A DNA stretch of 64,000 nucleotides from positions 1 through 64,000 of the forward strand of contig JAUKNK010001160.1 in NCBI GenBank assembly GCA_030765055.1. The letters run 5' to 3'. The notes below the pieces were generated by a model. The model was not told the origin of the DNA. It saw only the letters and a program-made list of their open reading frames with translations, and did no database searches. Shown in pieces: positions 11,676-23,373 of this stretch. The stretch comes from Mantis religiosa. Lineage: Eukaryota > Arthropoda > Insecta > Mantodea > Mantidae. The first letter of the stretch is position 1; every line of letters starts with the position of its first letter. Both the position numbers and the translations under genes were made by a program.

Positions 11676-12657
11676 GGACTACCTCAAACCACTACTTTAT
11701 TCTGAAAATATGAAAAATGATATATACTGAAAATGAATTTGTTACATGTTATTCATAAGATTCATTATGATCATCCAGCCTCTTTAAAGGTGCCTAAGGA
11801 TGTTGGGATGTTAACATTAACATCACTGCCAATCTAAACCGTAAATTTAATTATAAACTGAAAACTGGAATGACGCGCAGCCTTTAGAAGACTCGACAAT
11901 GAGCGCAGCTGACCCAGTTGGTCAAGCACCAAAAGTTGTCAATCTGGAAACTGCGCCATAGCTAACTGCGCAGCCTGCAGGCTATTTGAAGTGAATAACG
12001 CGGCTGGTTGGTTTTGATTATTAATTGGGTGGAAAACAAACCCAAACAATCGCGCATACGGCCAGTAAACGCACGCCTCCCTCCACTTCCAACCCTTTAA
12101 CCTGCGGACAAATTGAAATTAACTCGCATGATCTGTATATAATGGCTACAGCCGTTTGGCTGTCGTTGTATATTATAGGATGACAGTGTTAGGGGCAGGA
12201 ACTTCATCATATGGTAAACACATGCATCAGTCTAACACATGATGAATTCTCATAGGAATAGCTCACCGTAACACACTCGCTTGTTTGTCCCTCTTTACCA
12301 ATTAAACACCTAGGTTAAATTATCCTCAAGATGCACGCCAGGAACAAGACCGTCTTTTGAGCTCAACCCGTTTGAACCAATGTCCACTGTTTACTATATA
12401 TTAGATGAAGAAGCACATCTTATTTGGAATAGTCAAAGGGACCCTGTTAGCCCTCGCGTGGTATCAGATCTGGAAAAACAAATTAAATGTCTGGGGTCTT
12501 TTGTTTACCCCAAAGTAATTCTAACAACTACGTGGCGATAAAGTGGGAAATATATCCAAAAAATAATAATGACTTTATTTTGAAACCAAGGCACATCTTT
12601 TAAAGTATAACTCCATTGTTGTAAGCTATATGTTATGTACTAGCCATGTCTGAATTA

Positions 12658-12660
<3 letters not shown>
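11675..12660. other. No recognised feature
   Basis: About 1 kb of mixed-composition sequence without frames or repeats I can name. Confidence 0.4.

Positions 12661-12662
<2 letters not shown>

Positions 12663-12742
<80 letters not shown>
12663..12742. repeat. (AC)n microsatellite, left part
   Basis: About 80 bp of AC. A second (CA)n tract begins at 13285, on the far side of a SINE D copy, so the two may be one tract split by the insertion. Confidence 0.95.
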
Positions 12743-12744
<2 letters not shown>

Positions 12745-12751
12745 ACACACA

Positions 12752-13276
12752 CAGTTAATACCAGAGGTTCTACTCCAATTACTCCTGAACCCGTAGGAGC
12801 AAGCACCCGAGCATCCTTCGACCAGGGAGTTACCGAGCTGCTCCAAAACGGCGCCTCCGTGGGGATTTCCAAAGAGCAAGATTAACAAGCCCCCCCCCCC
12901 ATCTGGTCCTGTAGACTCAAAACGGGATAGAAGTGGATACGCCACTTTCGCGCGCCAACTCCAAAATGGGAAGGGTACCGATATGACCTCGTTGGGGCCC
13001 CCTGGTGGTCTAGCACGCCTTCTACTAGCTATGCTGGCTAGTACGCGGGAATATATGGCTTCGTCCAACCCCATTCACAGACGTACGCGATCACCCACGG
13101 TAATCGGGAACCACTGCCCCCTCGAGTCCAACCCAATCCGAACAACTCCTAATCAGGAAAGGGCTCGGCAGTTCGGCCCGAGGTTCCTCTAGTAACATCA
13201 GAGGTAACACGAGTGCTAAGGGTCCGCAGCGCCCGCATCACAGCAGCTGAAGTTGACGGATCCCCTCCCCTACGGA
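12752..13276 (+). mobile_element. SINE D, copy 1
   Basis: A GC-rich unit starting cagttaataccagaggttct and ending gatcccctcccctacgga. The same 500-520 bp sequence occurs at 33734, 56243, 61455 and 62303. Both sides are AC-rich simple sequence, so target duplications cannot be read here. No long frame and no clear tRNA head are visible. Confidence 0.85.
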
Positions 13277-13284
13277 AGCGCGCG

Positions 13285-13324
13285 CGCACACACACACTCA
13301 CACACACACACACACACACACACA
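13285..13324. repeat. (CA)n microsatellite, right part
   Basis: A short GC/CA run, slightly impure (cacacacactcacac), directly after SINE D. Confidence 0.9.
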
Positions 13325-13914
13325 TTGTCGCCGACCGCATTTGTTGCGAGGAGGTTCGGCCGAGGCGCACAGACAGATAGTATAGCGCGGAGATAAGGGA
13401 CAGATAAATATAGCGCGGAGATAAAAGGCTTTGCGAAACAGATAAAGTTAGATATTAGAAGCTTCTAGTGCTGTCTTGTATCTTACAGAAAATATTGGTA
13501 ATTTCTGGAAAAGTGAGCGGAGCTATATACGCAGCCGCGAATCTTAATGAGAGAGAGTCGAAATGGAACTTGATAATCGTGGAGCTGTATTTTGAAAGTG
13601 AACTCTTTGTTTGTGGGTGTGGCAGACGAACTGTAAGATTGTAATCCTGTATGTGACGTAATTCCGCTACTGCAAGGGTTGGCTAAAGTGTATTTCTACG
13701 GAAATAAAGAACGTTTTGAATTTCTGCAAATTGGACTTTTAATTTTACGAACACACAAAGACACTATATATATATATACTATTTTAACACAAAATGTTCA
13801 TTTACCTCACACTATATTACAGTACTGTAATTCGTTTTATTGTGATGTGCATTTTCACCTTATACAAATCCTGTTATAAATAAACTTCTACTCATTTTCC
13901 ACCTGAAATTATGA
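13325..13914. other. Spacer with a small direct repeat
   Basis: Within it, 13380-13433 holds two neighbouring copies of tatagcgcggagataa separated by a gacagataaa-type linker. Nothing else is recognised. Confidence 0.5.
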
Positions 13915-14330
13915 ACACCCATTGAGGACACTTTTACTCTGCACGTTCTTTGCAGTTAAATTTGTGACACTCATCACTTGTTTCTTCACTTTCTTGTCCT
14001 TAGACCTCCGGCAGAAGTCATATCTTTTTGATTTCATATTTGGAACCATTTCCTGATCCTGTTGGCTGCAATTTAGAAGAATCCTTGAAACCAACTTGAG
14101 ATATTGCTCAACGAATGCGTCGTGTTCTGCACTGGGGGAAAAGAATTCCTCTCTCAATTAGGGGTCTGAGGTAATTACTGAGGCATTCTAAGACAAGTAT
14201 ATCAAGAAATAGAGCAAGTGGCCATCTTGTTCCATGTTTCACTGAATAGTGCCTAGGCATCTTATCAACAGTATCAACACCTGACTTTGTTGAGTTTCAG
14301 AACATTATCAATTCAGGCTTTTTTCACGTC
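13915..14330 (-). pseudogene. piggyBac transposase, C-terminal fragment
   Basis: Read on the minus strand from about 14330, one frame gives KPELIMF, a stop, then NSTKSGVDTVDKM and HYSVKHGTRWPLALFLDI. This matches the piggyBac region that normally reads like YNxTKGGVDxxDxM followed by a tryptophan-proline block. After a frameshift near 14157 the downstream frame carries DFCRRSKDKKVKKQ, the position of the C-terminal cysteine-rich domain, though most of the cysteines are gone. Upstream catalytic parts were not found. TTAA ends could not be assigned. It is an old, partial copy. Confidence 0.8.
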
Positions 14331-15054
14331 TAACTTCCACAAAACAAAATTGCTAACTGTGTTTATATTTTATAATAATTTGTTACATAGTGCATGTCTA
14401 CGACTTTGCAACAACAATGGACATACAAATGAATATTGCCAAGTTTTAATTACTGTAGGAAATTTGTAATATAACACGGAAAATCACATTATACACCTGA
14501 GGTATTTTCTGACCCTGTTACAAAAATTAAAAATTCTGTGCTACCAGCCGTCATATAAATATCTTGACCATTTATAATAAAAAGTACGCAAAAAGCATGT
14601 CTGGAAAATGAAACGTCTACGTTCACATTAAAATAATTTCTTCGTAGTTAGGCAGCCTTGGGACCTATAAAGACACCAAACACCAAGCAAGAGTTAGCTT
14701 AGCCGGGCGAACAGGGATATTATCCTTTGCATTTTACACAGACATAGGACTGTCACATGTTAACTGGCATTGTTATAAATGTCTTTAAAATTTGAAGTTA
14801 GGCATTCCTTTGGCCCCATAATACACATTTATTAAGTTAATTCTTTACATTTAATGTAGCGCAGTTTTTTAACTTCCTGATATTTCAGTCGCATTGCCAT
14901 GATTGAATAGTTCGCACTTCACTAAGGCAGGCCGGTTCAAATTTAGGGGCTCAATTGCGGGGTTTGTGCTGGACGGAACGGCGACTGGAAGGTTTTCTCC
15001 ATTATTCTGCCAGATGTGTCTCGATCAAAGTTATTTTTTCTGACATAAAGAGAC
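14331..15054. other. No recognised feature
   Basis: Further upstream piggyBac sequence might lie here, but I could not read it. No other signal. Confidence 0.35.
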
Positions 15055-16436
15055 ACAAGAGTACCTTATTTACCGGATCATATGAACGAAAAAGCGATAA
15101 AAAGTACAATATCACCGAAATATCTTTAATGGAGTTTATAAATTACTATGGACACATTTACACCTAAAAGCACATACACTGTATGTAAGTAAAGCCTACG
15201 TATTTGCACTATACAGAATATACAGTCGGTAGTGAAAGTAGCAGTGAGCTTCTGCGGTCTCAGTTTAAGGTATCGTTTATGAGCAGCGCGATCTCGCATC
15301 CGTTTTAACATTATAAGTTCAATTGACAATGTTTTGGATGAGCTCCCGAAATAAAGCATCAATTTCTTTATGTTTACTGCTTCTGCAAGAGTCATAACCA
15401 TCGAGCGGTATGGCTCAGGCGGTTTCGTCTGTGGCCTGCATTTGGGAGGCCTGGGTTCGATTCCCGTGGCTGACATACCTGAACCATGGGTTTTATCGGG
15501 GCTTTTCTCGGATTGCTAGTCGAATTCTGGGTAGTTTTAGTTACACCTCCCGAATTTTCTCTCCCTTCAATTCTTCTCCACTATCATTTCGCATCGTCTC
15601 ACCTCTGGTGGTCTCTTTCAGGGTAGAAGTGTCGTCGGGTATCTCGGCGGTGCATGGCGGGATGATATACTCTGAGGAAAACTACTTCCTCCTCCGGTAC
15701 TTCGGTTGCCGGTTTCCGTACCTCTGCTGGGATTATTTCGGGGCCACCAGCCAGAAATCTCTGGGGCTCGGCAGCTAAGCTCGTTGTCGTCCCGCAATAG
15801 GGGAGTGTGTCCGTTGTCCTGAACTGTCGGGGGAAGTCTCTAAGTAAACTATAGGGACCCTGCCTTCTGTACTGTCGTGGCTCCTTGGGACAAGCTCCCT
15901 GTCTACTCTAGCCTCATCATTCCTGCCCAGCCCCTCGTAGTGAAATCCTTATTCTAATCCTAAACGTCATAACCACAAGTGGTTTATCAACTCGGTCTGA
16001 AACTGAATGTTCTTCACTTTCATTTTCACTAACACTGCCTTGCTCTGTACTCGCTTTAAAACCTCCGCCACTGTCAATGTATTCTTCATCAACATCAGAA
16101 CAGTCATTCCATATACTTTTTTAAAATCAATAAAATCTTCCAGGCCTATTTATTCTTCAAACTTGTTTTCTGGTAAGACACACACCAGGCCACAACATTA
16201 TCCAAGACTTTATCAAAGCTTCTCTTCCAACCTACTCCGAGGCACGTAGGGTGAGTGAAATGAATCTGTTCGCTGACAAGAGAATTGCAGTAATGTATCT
16301 AATGAGAAAAGCAATCTATCATTTGTAAGACAATTCTGCACTTATTATGTTAAACAACATACTTTTCCTTTTCAAAACCGTTCCGGTTTATCCGGACATC
16401 CAGGCTAAAGACGTCAGGGTTAACGAGGTTTCACTG
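15055..16436 (-). mobile_element. Tigger/pogo-type deletion derivative, copy 1, split by SINE B
   Basis: The right terminus reads inverted as cagtgaaacctcgttaaccc, ending at 16436 next to TA; the left terminus is degraded near 15055. On the minus strand DEEYIDSGGGFKAS, SVSDRVDKPLVVMTLAEAV and LSIELIMLKRMRDRAAHK form the acidic tail of a pogo-family transposase. The catalytic DDE domain and the N-terminal DNA-binding domain are absent, so this is an internally deleted copy. SINE B sits between VVMT and TLAEAV. The copy at 28813 has the same layout. Confidence 0.82.
15401..15965 (+). mobile_element. SINE B, full-length reference copy
   Basis: A 565 bp element between perfect 10 bp target duplications, gtcataacca at 15391-15400 and 15966-15975. 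The head has an A-box region ggctcaggcggtttcgtctg and a B box gggttcgattcccg. The body contains tatcggggcttttctcgg and tttcagggtagaagtgtcg, and the element ends ttattctaatcctaaac with no poly(A). This copy defines the family boundaries for the others in this window. Confidence 0.92.
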
Positions 16437-17447
16437 TATTTACGCAAATTTTATACTTTAAATTGAGGGGTAACCATTGCACACATTCGTGTGGCAGAAT
16501 TTTCTGGGCTTCAATACAACATTTGGTGTCTACGCTACTTTTCGTTTTTCACTTACAATGGGTATGTTCTGTTTTTAAGTTTGAACCGTTTAGCTTGCAG
16601 ATCTTGTAACCTTGCAGTGCTAATCACCACGTCTAGAACACAAGGTGTCTTCCCTCTCTCACATTAAGGCTGTAATCAGCAAGGGACCAAAGAAAACGTT
16701 ACAGGTGTGTGAGGTTGCTCATCAGTCTGATCACGTAGCTCCCATGGCGGCGTAGAGGATCAACCCTCCAACCTTCGTTTCACCGTGAGGGCGTGAGAGA
16801 ATGTCTTCTTTAAAGCCTGTTGCTCACCCCACGTTCTAGACGCCCTTAGAGTCACGCTTTTGCCAAACCGTACCAAAAATGGATGGTCTGTGGCTAGTCA
16901 TCCCACTTCCCATTTCATTCGGAACATCCTAGTATTTTGTCCTGGTTCACGGTAGCTTCTGTTATTCTGTTGACTACATCGTCATCATAATTTTCCTCTC
17001 TATATACTTCTTTCTCTATTGTTTAAATATTATACGTAGACCCAGTAGTAATAGTAGAAAAGAGCACTATGGTGACAGGTTCTAGGTTCAAACCTAGGTG
17101 CGTATGTACTAGGTTCTGTGTCTTCTAACGTGACTCTCGTTTGCCATTAGCGTATTCTACAAAAACTGCACACTGGTAGCAGGTACCAACTCGGCTGAGA
17201 GCAATACAGTTTTTTGGGGTCATAGATTCCCTTGGAAGGGATATAAAATATATTTCATATAAAATTGAGTTGTCTTTTTAATCGAATTATATGGTCAAAT
17301 TTTCTTATCCCTCATCTATGAGAGGCATGCATGTTACAGAAAGGAGTTAAATAAATGCTCTCTTCTTTGTGGCAATGCCAGTCAGTGCTTTATCAGATAT
17401 ATCTGAATGCGGAAGTATGCATAAATGACAATTTATTTTCCTTTTAC
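16437..17447. other. No recognised feature
   Basis: About 1 kb without a coding frame or a shared repeat. Confidence 0.4.
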
Positions 17448-17455
17448 TACAAGCC

Positions 17456-17701
17456 CCCGTTTTTTTTAAATTTACGTCCGCCCCATCGTTAAGTTATATC
17501 GGACGGTGAATGAACTGGGTGAAATGATGCTCAAATGAGTCAAGGGTTCATGGAGCTTAGAGTTACCCGACATTCGTCTTGAAGGATAAGCGAAAACCCC
17601 GGAAAAACCTGATCTAGGTAACTCATCCTGACAGAGATTCGAACTCGGGACCTCTTGAACGGGAGGCAGACATGCTACCATCTACGCTACCGAGGCGGGA
17701 T
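17456..17701 (-). mobile_element. SINE A, full length
   Basis: Reverse complement of the SINE A unit: tail tttttttaaatttacgtcc at the left and head cgctaccgaggcggg at the right. The 8 bp target duplication tacaagcc is at 17448-17455 and 17702-17709. Confidence 0.9.
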
Positions 17702-17745
17702 TACAAGCCTCTCAATTTGAAAAATAATTGAAAGTCATCATCAGA

Positions 17746-17978
17746 TACATTTCATAACTCTAGCCTTCACATTCAATAAACCAGGCCATTCGACTTCTGT
17801 TGCTTAGCTGGGTGTACTGAATAATACATCAGCAAGAATTTCGGAAAATATGAACAAAATGGTTGAAAATTTACAGTCATTTCCTTAATAAAAAGGGAAA
17901 ACTATAGATAATTTTACCATATTCTGATGCTTTGAGAAAATAAAATCCCAATTTAGTAAAAAAGTGGCGGCATTTTTA
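17746..17978. repeat. Direct repeat left of the mariner
   Basis: This begins tacatttcataactctagc and ends gtggcggcattttta. The same 230 bp sequence follows the mariner at 18836, where it is split by SINE C. The two copies are near identical apart from scattered substitutions. Confidence 0.9.
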
Positions 17979-18835
17979 CGAGGGTGTTCAATAAAGAATG
18001 ACCAAAATTTTTTTACAGTCATAATTTTTCGCACTAAAATTCAATCTTGTTATATACTTTTAGCTAAATGTGAAACAAACACGCCGTAGCAGTTTCATTG
18101 TTGGTACTGCTGGTTCCCGCCTGTGAGAACCAGATAAGTTTAGACATGTTCAGTATCGCCTACCACTGCAATGGAGGTAACATGCAGTTAAAGTTGATGT
18201 TAGAGGAAGATCCAGAGTTTCTTTCAAACGTAATCACTGCTGATGAAACTTGGCTACATCATTTTGATCCTGAGAGCAAACAGCCAAGCTCAGTGTGGAA
18301 ATCTCCTTCATCACCAACCTCCAAAAAGCAAAAGTGGTTGCTTCTGCTGGGGAAGTTATGGTCATCTCATTCTTTTATATTCATGGAATGGTTTATCAGC
18401 ATGTTGTATCTGCACACACATCAGTAACTGGGAAATACTACAGGGATGTCCTGAAAACATTACAAGTCCATATCAGGCGCAAAATACCAGGCTGGATGCT
18501 GCAACACGATACTGCGCGGCTGCATATTGGCAGTATTGTTGCTGCATATCTTGCAAAAATCAACGTGAAGTGCATCCCACACCCTCCCTATAGTCCGGAT
18601 TTAGCCCCATGTGACTTTTGTCTACTCCCTAACTTGAAGAAACGCCTTGGTGGGAGATATTATCTATCATCGGAAGCAGTGGTGAAGGCTGCGGAGGCGA
18701 TTTTGAAGGATCTCTCAAAAATGGTTTCCAGCATGTCTTTGAAGACAGGCAGAAACTCTGGAACAAGTGCATCGCATTCAGAGGAGGGAGACTATTTTGA
18801 GAAGGAAAATAAAAATTCTTTATTTAATAGTTCCC
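17979..18835 (+). mobile_element. Deleted mariner derivative, copy 2
   Basis: The left terminus is cgagggtgttcaataaagaa after TA, and the right terminus is a degraded inverse ending at 18835 before TA. The frames from 18098 to 18897 read ADETWLHHFDPESK, then LQHDTARLH, then YSPDLAPCDF, with 34 residues between the last two aspartates. As in copies 1 and 3, the leader joins directly to MFSIAYHCNGGNMQ, so the helix-turn-helix region is missing. Two frameshifts separate the segments. This is the best-preserved catalytic half of the family here. Confidence 0.9.
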
Positions 18836-19688
18836 TACATTTCATAACTCTAGCCTTCACATTCTATAAACCAGGCCATTCGACTTCTGTGACTTAGCTG
18901 GGTGTACTAAATAATAGTTCAGCGAGAATTTCGGAAAATATAAACAGAATGCATAGAAATTAATTGTTCTTTCACACTGGCCGTGTGTAGGCTAAATTGT
19001 GGAAACATAGAGTCAAACTGAAAAATTCAATACCATAGCCAGTATTTGAACCACGGATCATCTGGTTTCCGTCCAGCCGCTCTACCATTGAACTACTATG
19101 GCCAACATGCCGATATGACATGAAATTCTCCAACCGACTCTTAATTTCCTTGTAAACCACTTAGCAGTTCTCATAAACTGATCCGTGGTTCAAATACCGG
19201 CTATGGCATTGAATTTTTCAGTTTGACTCTATGTTTCCACAATTTAGCCTACACACGGCCAGTGTGAAAGAACAATTAATTTCTATTAATTGACCTAATA
19301 GTGGTTAACTATAAAGCCCGAGCCTTAAAGTACTTACATGTAGTAAGTCGCAATTAAGGTAGCTGTCTCATGTGCTTAAGAGAGCTGCTAAGTGGTTTAC
19401 CAGGAAAATACGAGTCGGTTGGAGAATTTCATGTCATATCGGCATGTTGGCCATAGTAGCTCAATGGTAGAGCGGCTGGACGGAAACCAGAAGATCCATG
19501 GTTCAAATACCGGCTATGGCATTGAATTTTTCAGCTTGATTCTATGTTTCCACATTGAACAGAATGGTTGAAAATTTACGGCCATGTCCTTTATAAAAAG
19601 GTAAAACTATAGATAATTTTAAAATATTCTGAGGTTTTGAGAAAATAAAATACCAATTTAGTCAAAAAAGTGGCGACATTTTTATTTA
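18836..19688. repeat. Direct repeat right of the mariner, interrupted
   Basis: The copy consists of 18836-18951 plus 19558-19688, separated by a SINE C composite. Unlike the left copy, it runs on past the shared end into tttagtctccggcat. Confidence 0.88.
18952..19557. mobile_element. SINE C composite with one inverted monomer
   Basis: The insert is flanked by the 9 bp duplication aacagaatg at 18943-18951 and 19558-19566. The first monomer (about 18960-19177) is on the minus strand. It is followed by a plus-strand 3' half (from tgatccgtggttcaaatacc) and a complete plus-strand tRNA-like module at about 19449-19521. An internal inversion of a dimeric SINE C would give this structure. Confidence 0.82.
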
Positions 19689-20514
19689 GTCTCCGGCATA
19701 TCTCAAAATCAGTGTTCCTCGAAATTCCTTTATAATGTGTTTATAGTGTATGGATAAGAGTGGTCTGTGGGAGCACATGCTGATCATTGAACAAAAGAAG
19801 ATCTACAAAAAAGAATGAATGGATGCTCTGAAATCAAACATTTTGACAGCGCTTTGTATCTGGTAAGTTTACAGTTTTATCAAGAAAGCTCCATGCTATA
19901 CACAAACAACAAAGGGGATTGGAATTATCGAGCTCCTACTTGATTACAGAGTATTAGTGCTACCACGTTACTGCAGTAGTACATTCTACTAACTATCCCA
20001 TTAGAGGCGAACATGCACTTTGGTGTGACGTTCAAGTGCAGAAGTGCTATCAAGCGCAGTTACTCCATCCACCTTACGGTGATGGCTTGTGGGTTGCATA
20101 ACCATTCGGTCCCAGCGAACTTTTAGCTCTCACAGCTCCTAAGCCATGCTTTCTACAATCTAATGCTTGTTAATCGAATTAATTTACAATAAATATTAAT
20201 ATATTTCAGTGATGATACAGCAGATACATTGACTGATCGAATTTTAAAAAGGGAATCGCTATTCCATGTCTTTGAAATTTCATGCTCTTTGTCACGGAAA
20301 AAGAGATCACAGTTGGGAATAGTTTGAGTATTTGAAACTCAAAGAATTTAGAAGGACTATCTCAGGAATAGTTTAATCTAAAAAAAACATCATCTAATAT
20401 AAATTGTGACTTAGAAGTATTTAAATTTGTGAATACGATACACATAATTTGTATATATCTTAGGGTTTACCAATTATAAGTAAGTATATAAGTAAAAAGA
20501 GAATTTCAGAAACT
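19689..20514. other. No recognised feature
   Basis: About 800 bp of AT-rich sequence without coding or repeat signal. Confidence 0.4.
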
Positions 20515-20525
20515 ATTACTGGAAA

Positions 20526-21069
20526 TATGGAAAGATAGAGTGAGAATGAAAAATTCAATGCCATAGCCGGGATTTGAACCACGGATCTTCTGGTTGCTGT
20601 CCAGCCGCTCTAACCCTTGAGCTACTTGGCTACTATACTGACATGACACTAAATTCTCCAATTGACTCATGTTTCTCCCAGTAAATCACTTAGGAGTTCT
20701 CATAAACACATGAGATAACTACCTTAATGGCGACTTACAACGTGTAAGTACTTTAAGGCCCGGGCTTTATAGTTAACCACTATTAGGTCAATTAATGGAA
20801 ACTAATTGTTCTTTCACACAGACCGTGTGTTGGCTTAAGTATGGAAAGATAGAGTCAGACTTAAAAATTTAATGCCATAGCCGGGATTTGAACCTCGGAT
20901 CTTCTGGTTGCCGACCAGCCGCTCTAACCATTGAGCTACTATGGCCAACGTGCCGACATGACATTAAATTCTCCAACTGACTCGTGCTTTTCCCGGTAAG
21001 CAACTTAGGAGTTCTCATAAACACATGAGACAACTACCTTAATGGCGACTTAAAACGTGTAAGTATAAA
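20526..21069 (-). mobile_element. SINE C, intact dimer
   Basis: A 544 bp element between the perfect 11 bp duplications attactggaaa at 20515-20525 and 21070-21080. On the minus strand it has two direct repeats of about 230 bp, each with a leader acttacacg, a tRNA-like module and the tail ctctatctttccata. They are joined by a short unique spacer containing aacaattagtttccattaat and ggttaactataaagccc. The ends and duplications show that the dimer moves as one unit. The layout recalls the twin SINEs described from mosquitoes. Confidence 0.9.
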
Positions 21070-21268
21070 ATTACTGGAAAATTTAAGATTAAGGTACATG
21101 CAATTGTAAAAATCTTATAAATTGTATTTTAAAGAATTCTGTTAATGCCACTTTTGAGAAAATAAGAAATTGTCAATTACTATAAAGAGGAAGCTGAGGT
21201 ACAGAGATTTTATTGAACATCTTTATTGTAGCGACTTTATAAGTTACTGGAGATATAGTACAATTATC

Positions 21269-21470
21269 TTGAGTTGGCAGCTGAGTAAAGATGCAAACTA
21301 AATGAATTAGTCTATCACCACACCTGGAAGGGGAGTGAGGATCATTTCTACATGTATAACAGTTAATGCATACACCACAAATAGCTACACATATAGAAAT
21401 CATCTCTCCTTCCAGGTGTGGCGATAGACTAATTTATTTGGTTTGCATCTTTACTCAGCTGCCACCTCAA
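21269..21470. repeat. Near-perfect 85 bp palindrome
   Basis: Arms at 21269-21355 and 21387-21470 are inverted copies, both containing gcagctgagtaaagatgcaa, with a spacer of about 31 bp. On the minus strand the left arm can be read as INCYTCRNDPHSPSRCGDR, faintly like a Ly6/uPAR domain, and ccccttccag looks like a splice acceptor. I do not claim a gene: the frame is short and the rest of the cysteine pattern is not seen. Confidence 0.8.
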
Positions 21471-21527
21471 AACAATTCGACTGTATACATATGTGAAGTT
21501 TTGTAGTTTTCGTTTTCAAGTTGAGTA

Positions 21528-21701
<174 letters not shown>

Positions 21702-21929
21702 TACACCCACAGACTAACGATTGCTTTAGGTCGTCAAGGGAGGCATCCAGTTCAATTCCATCACTAGCATTCTACATGCCTGGGTTTATTTATCTTTCCA
21801 CATTTTTCTAAGTCTTCATAACTGGCAACTCTACCTAGAAGGTACCTAAGTCTAGTTAGAAAAGTTTCTTTCACAAATTTTGTATCCCATTATCATTTCA
21901 TTTCAACATCAATATTATATGAAACAAAA

Positions 21930-22467
21930 ATAGCGTCGGGCTGAAATCTATGAAATAGTAAACAAAGTCCGAGCAATATGTGGGACAATCCAAAGAACTT
22001 TTAAAAACAGAGTGAGAAAGGATACAAAAATGAAACTGTATAAGGTAATGGCTATTCCAACTTTACTATATGGAAGCGAAACCTGGGTGCCAACACAAAA
22101 TGATTTAAATAAAATACAGACTGCAGAAATGAAATTTTTAAGAAGTGTTAAAGGTTGTACAATATTGGACAAATTAAGAAATGAGGATATTAGAAAGGAA
22201 TTAGAAATCGAACACATCCGTGACAAAATATCAGAACGAAGGCAACAATGGCATGAACATATATAAAGAATGGACGATGGAAAATATCCAAATGAATTAT
22301 TAAACTATAATCCAAAAGAAAGAAGTGACAGAGGACAACCCAGGAGATCTATGAAGCCGGAAGGGCAATATGCCCAAACCATGGAGTGAAGAAGAAGAAG
22401 AAGAAGAAGAAGAAGAAGAAGAAGAAGAAGAAGAAGAAGAAGAAGAAGAAGAAGAAGAAGAAGAACA
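21930..22467 (+). mobile_element. 5'-truncated non-LTR retrotransposon with GAA tail
   Basis: The plus strand encodes the region after the reverse transcriptase palm: VNKVRAICGTIQRTFKNR, then KLYKVMAIPTLLYGSETW, then a helical segment, and, after a stop at 22264, RMDDGKYPNELLNYNPKERS. The LYGSETW block followed by QTAEMKFLRSVKG is typical of LINE C-termini. The sequence ends in (GAA)n at 22388-22467, directly after the final coding part, suggesting a 3' tail made of short repeats. I cannot assign the clade. Confidence 0.85.
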
Positions 22468-23373
22468 TGAGTAGCGCTAATCCGAAAGTATTTAATTCAC
22501 AAATTTCTGAAAACGGAATAACTGATGAACTATTGTTGCTATAAATTCGTTTTACACTCCAGATGAGTGCATAAGCTAAGTTTGTTTATTCAGTTTTTGG
22601 CGTTTTTACATAAAATGTCTTGGTAGTAAGGAGCACATCCTTAAGGAGCATATCAATTCGAGTAACCATTGAACTGTCATAACTACCAATCAAGTGTGCG
22701 ATTTCTTGTACACGTGGAAAGATTACTTCAACTGCACTTGAGATGTTATTATCATACAGTGCGGTCCATTAAACCTGAACCATTTTAATAGGCAAGTAAT
22801 AGCACACATGTGCAGCTTTAGGAAAACATAATACACAATTGGGAGATTTGATTACACCATTTACATCTAAGAGAAAATGTTGGAAGTGTTCTCCACTAGC
22901 ATCTATGGGTCGTTGGTCCCATTTTCTTTGATACGACTGTAGACACTGAAGTTAAAATGGGTTTCTTCAAGACAATTGTGGAGCAGCTGGATGATATCGA
23001 ATTGAGAGGTTATTTCCAGCAATATGGAACAACATGCCATACATCTAATGACCCTGGAACTTGTAACCAGCTTCTTTAATAATTGAATAATCTCAAAATA
23101 TCTGTGGACCCCAGATCTCCTGACCTAGTGTCGCCGAATTTTTTCTTGTCGGGGTATCTAAAATGTAGAGTGCACAACAATAGGCCACGGACAATTGATG
23201 TTCTCAAGGAATCCATTCGAACCGAAATAAGTAACATTGGCAAGGATACTCTCCGTAAAATTTCAGAGAATATGGTGAGACGAGTGCAAACATGTATAGA
23301 TGTTGGAGGAGGACACTTCCAACATTTTCTCTGAAAGGTAAATAATATAATGTAATCTCTTAACTGTGTGTTA

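Noticed and set aside
22388..22467. Regulatory or coding GAA repeat
   Set aside because: It directly follows the LINE C-terminus and is better explained as a LINE tail or microsatellite.
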